Assembly (NCBI GenBank): GCA_946183785.1
Contig: CAMHCS010000006.1
Span: forward strand, 31,381-95,380
Length of the DNA: 64,000 nt
Reading direction: 5' to 3'
DNA from: an uncultured Selenomonadales bacterium
Lineage (GTDB): Bacteria; Bacillota; Negativicutes; Selenomonadales; Selenomonadaceae
Shown here in pieces: positions 61,967 through 64,000 of this stretch (positions are counted from its first letter, which is position 1; the number at the start of each line of letters is the position of its first letter). The notes under the pieces are model-generated. The model was not told the origin of the DNA and made no database searches. It saw only the letters and a program-made list of their open reading frames with translations. The position numbers and the translations under genes are program-made.

Positions 61967-63262
61967 CTAGAAGTTTTTGTCTGCCCTCCATAATTTTGCT
62001 TTAATATAGTCAATAGTATGTATATTTTCTGGAATGTCGTTTTTTAATCTAAACAAACTGATTATCGAATTTTTCCAAGCTTCAAAGTATGCAGAAATAA
62101 ATGGCGTAAAATCTTTAATTGTCAATCCATATAGTGTCGTGGGGGCAACAATACTATCCTGCCATTCTTTCTCCGTCATTGTATATTGTGGATATTTATA
62201 ATGATTCAATTTCGTTACATAAAATTTATCAAGAACCGGCAAATAACATGAAGCACTTTTAATAACCGGGTAATAAGGGATTGTAACTTCTTTCCCCAAG
62301 TGATACTTATAAAGCTCATATGACATATTCTGTCCTACTAATGTATGTAAATAGTTGAAGAATTCAGATCTGCAATTCATTTCTATAATTTTGTATACGC
62401 TATCTCGCAAATCATATTTGTACTCGATCCCCAACAGTCCATAATATTTAAATGCTTTACAGATTATTTTTGAATATGCAATAACATCTTTATATTTTGA
62501 ATCTTCCGGATTCATCGAGAATGTTGCGGTAGAAGTTCCGCCAAACGGAGGATATTGCCTTCTCTTTTCTAAGACAAAAATGCATTGCATTATTCCATCA
62601 TGATTAGTAAAACTATTAATACTCAGGATTGAATGTTCAGAATCCTGAATGTACTCCTGAACCAATAATTCTCCATCAGGACATAATCCGAAAAAGCGAT
62701 TCATAGAATCCAAGTATTCAATATCATTTTCATATAATGCAATTTTATCGCCAAAACATTCAATAACATTTATATCCCATTGATTAATTTTTACCAAAAT
62801 AGGTAATCCAAAATCATGCAATGCTCTTTGAGCGTCATCCAAATTTTTAACCTTATACTCTCGAATAGTTGGAATACCCAGATTTTTGCATTCTTTCGAA
62901 AAGATCGCTTTATTCATTATTCGTTTTAATATTTCGTAATCTGCACAGGGGATCTCATAAAACTCTTTTAATAAATCTTTATGTTTTACTATTGCAATTA
63001 ATTGCTCATCATGCGTTGGAAAAAACATTCCTCTTTTTGGCTTGATATCTTTGCCTAACCGGATTAAATCTTCAATAAATCCTTGCTCGTCATAATTTAC
63101 ATCCCGCACAATTCTCAACATCATAATATACTTAGATGTTTGCACAAAATTCTTTTCCCCATATGTAACTAGAATAGATTTAATTCCTTTTTCCCCAAAT
63201 CCACGAACGAGACCATATGCATTGTAATAGCTCCCTATCACAATTGGAATAATTTTCTGCAT
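61967..63262 (-). CDS. ATP-grasp enzyme of the surface-glycan cluster
   Basis: 431 aa. ATP-grasp fold: lid segment ILVKINQWDIN, phosphate loop GGTSTATFSM, metal-site EMNCRSEF. Related to carboxylate-amine ligases often found in polysaccharide loci, substrate unknown. Low GC. Confidence 0.8.
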   Translation of the reverse strand: MQKIIPIVIGSYYNAYGLVRGFGEKGIKSILVTYGEKNFVQTSKYIMMLRIVRDVNYDEQGFIEDLIRLGKDIKPKRGMFFPTHDEQLIAIVKHKDLLKEFYEIPCADYEILKRIMNKAIFSKECKNLGIPTIREYKVKNLDDAQRALHDFGLPILVKINQWDINVIECFGDKIALYENDIEYLDSMNRFFGLCPDGELLVQEYIQDSEHSILSINSFTNHDGIMQCIFVLEKRRQYPPFGGTSTATFSMNPEDSKYKDVIAYSKIICKAFKYYGLLGIEYKYDLRDSVYKIIEMNCRSEFFNYLHTLVGQNMSYELYKYHLGKEVTIPYYPVIKSASCYLPVLDKFYVTKLNHYKYPQYTMTEKEWQDSIVAPTTLYGLTIKDFTPFISAYFEAWKNSIISLFRLKNDIPENIHTIDYIKAKLWRADKNF

Positions 63263-63275
63263 AATTTAATACGCC

Positions 63276-64000
63276 TCACAAAACGAAAGAAGAGAATATT
63301 AGTTGAATCAAAAATGCAAGAACGAATGGAAATAATATCCATTTAACAACAAAGGCAATATATCTTTTGGCTTCTATCCCTAAATAGACAAAATATACTC
63401 CCTCTTCAACCACTCTTTCAGCCGTGAACGTTAATGCCATTATGAATAAAAACGTCCAAATTGATATATTGGGGAAAAATTTCACAATATAATAAAGCAT
63501 TCCTCCAATAAATACATTTATAATCGCGCAAATTAAATTCCATGAATTTTTCCCGATAATCACAAAGCTCCCTGACAGACATTGCACACAAAAAGAAATG
63601 AGGAAATAAATCCCCAAAACAGCTGCATATCCCCCTGCCTCTCCCCACTGATCCCCCAACACAAAGGAAAACATCCATCTGCCAAATATCATCAATGTAA
63701 TTATTGGAATCATCGCCAATTTAATATTTGATTCCATTATTTTTAAACCAAACTCTGCAATGTCTTCTCCATTTGAATATCTTCTGCTTGCCTCTTGAAA
63801 ATAAACTCTATTAACAGGTGTTGCAATGAGAGATCCTGGCATTGACATAATACGATTTGCCATCGCATAATATCCTAATATAGTTGGCGAGAACACTATT
63901 CCCATTATTTGCAATGGAATTTGAATCGATAAATTGGAAATCAAATTTGCTGGCATCTGATACTTAGGAAAACGTTGATATGATTTCAACAATTTTCTAT
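63276..64000 (-). CDS. Wzx-like oligosaccharide flippase, C-terminal part (cut by window edge)
   Basis: About 241 residues are visible, with six or more membrane helices; the frame stays open to the window end. MANRIMSMPGSLIATPVNRVYFQEASRR is typical of the MATE/Wzx lipid-linked-sugar flippase family (motif near the visible start). Flips completed glycan units across the inner membrane. Confidence 0.85.
   Translation of the reverse strand, partial: RKLLKSYQRFPKYQMPANLISNLSIQIPLQIMGIVFSPTILGYYAMANRIMSMPGSLIATPVNRVYFQEASRRYSNGEDIAEFGLKIMESNIKLAMIPIITLMIFGRWMFSFVLGDQWGEAGGYAAVLGIYFLISFCVQCLSGSFVIIGKNSWNLICAIINVFIGGMLYYIVKFFPNISIWTFLFIMALTFTAERVVEEGVYFVYLGIEAKRYIAFVVKWILFPFVLAFLIQLIFSSFVL

Overview
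The window reads as chromosome of a diderm Firmicute, most likely a Negativicute of the Selenomonas/Veillonella type. Firmicute-like signs are a T-box leader, the rpmG-secE-nusG-rplK-rplA block and a dapF-yicC-remA-gmk-rpoZ-coaBC operon. A TolC-type outer-membrane channel with two membrane-fusion adaptors implies an outer membrane. The taxon is inferred from gene content only.

Layout. 1-2330: ribosomal and transcription genes, then five tRNAs, all leftward. 2401-22135: a leftward RiPP and regulation locus. It holds a STAS/anti-sigma-kinase pair, an ECF-like sigma factor, a protein joining an N-terminal helical segment to a Nif11-like leader, three Nif11-leader precursor peptides, a radical SAM/SPASM enzyme, two membrane-fusion proteins, two NHLP-type ABC transporters (one with a C39 leader peptidase), a TolC channel, a UPF0489 arginase-like enzyme and two membrane-bound SpoIIE/RsbU-type phosphatases. 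22613-26878: the coaBC-to-dapF operon. 27014-49059: mostly housekeeping metabolism and transport (uppP, ilvA, NSS symporter, malic enzyme, tyrA-aroF under a T-box, nth, leuS, glnS). 49104-53618: accessory segment with a sigma factor, RepA-like ATPase, DUF4143 ATPase, HTH gene and its decayed copy, and three copies of a 168-bp inverted-repeat element. 54132-58130: AT-rich island with an unknown gene overlapping an FRG-domain gene, bounded by Rpn-type nuclease fragments. 58297-64000: AT-rich surface-glycan operon running off the window.

How the genes fit together. The three precursors (19447-19770, 19074-19421, 18711-19046) each have a 76-residue leader ending in GG, a hydrophobic Gly/Ala-rich core, and a C-terminus of the form R-x-R-W. 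The same gene run ends with a UPF0489 protein, the family that includes peptide arginases making ornithine in RiPPs. The simplest model is an exported, membrane-active peptide family whose terminal arginines are converted to ornithine, with a further change made by the radical SAM enzyme. The sigma factor, the leader-bearing protein, the STAS/kinase pair and the two dCache phosphatases look like its control circuit. The second candidate for an undescribed system is the two-gene FRG island.
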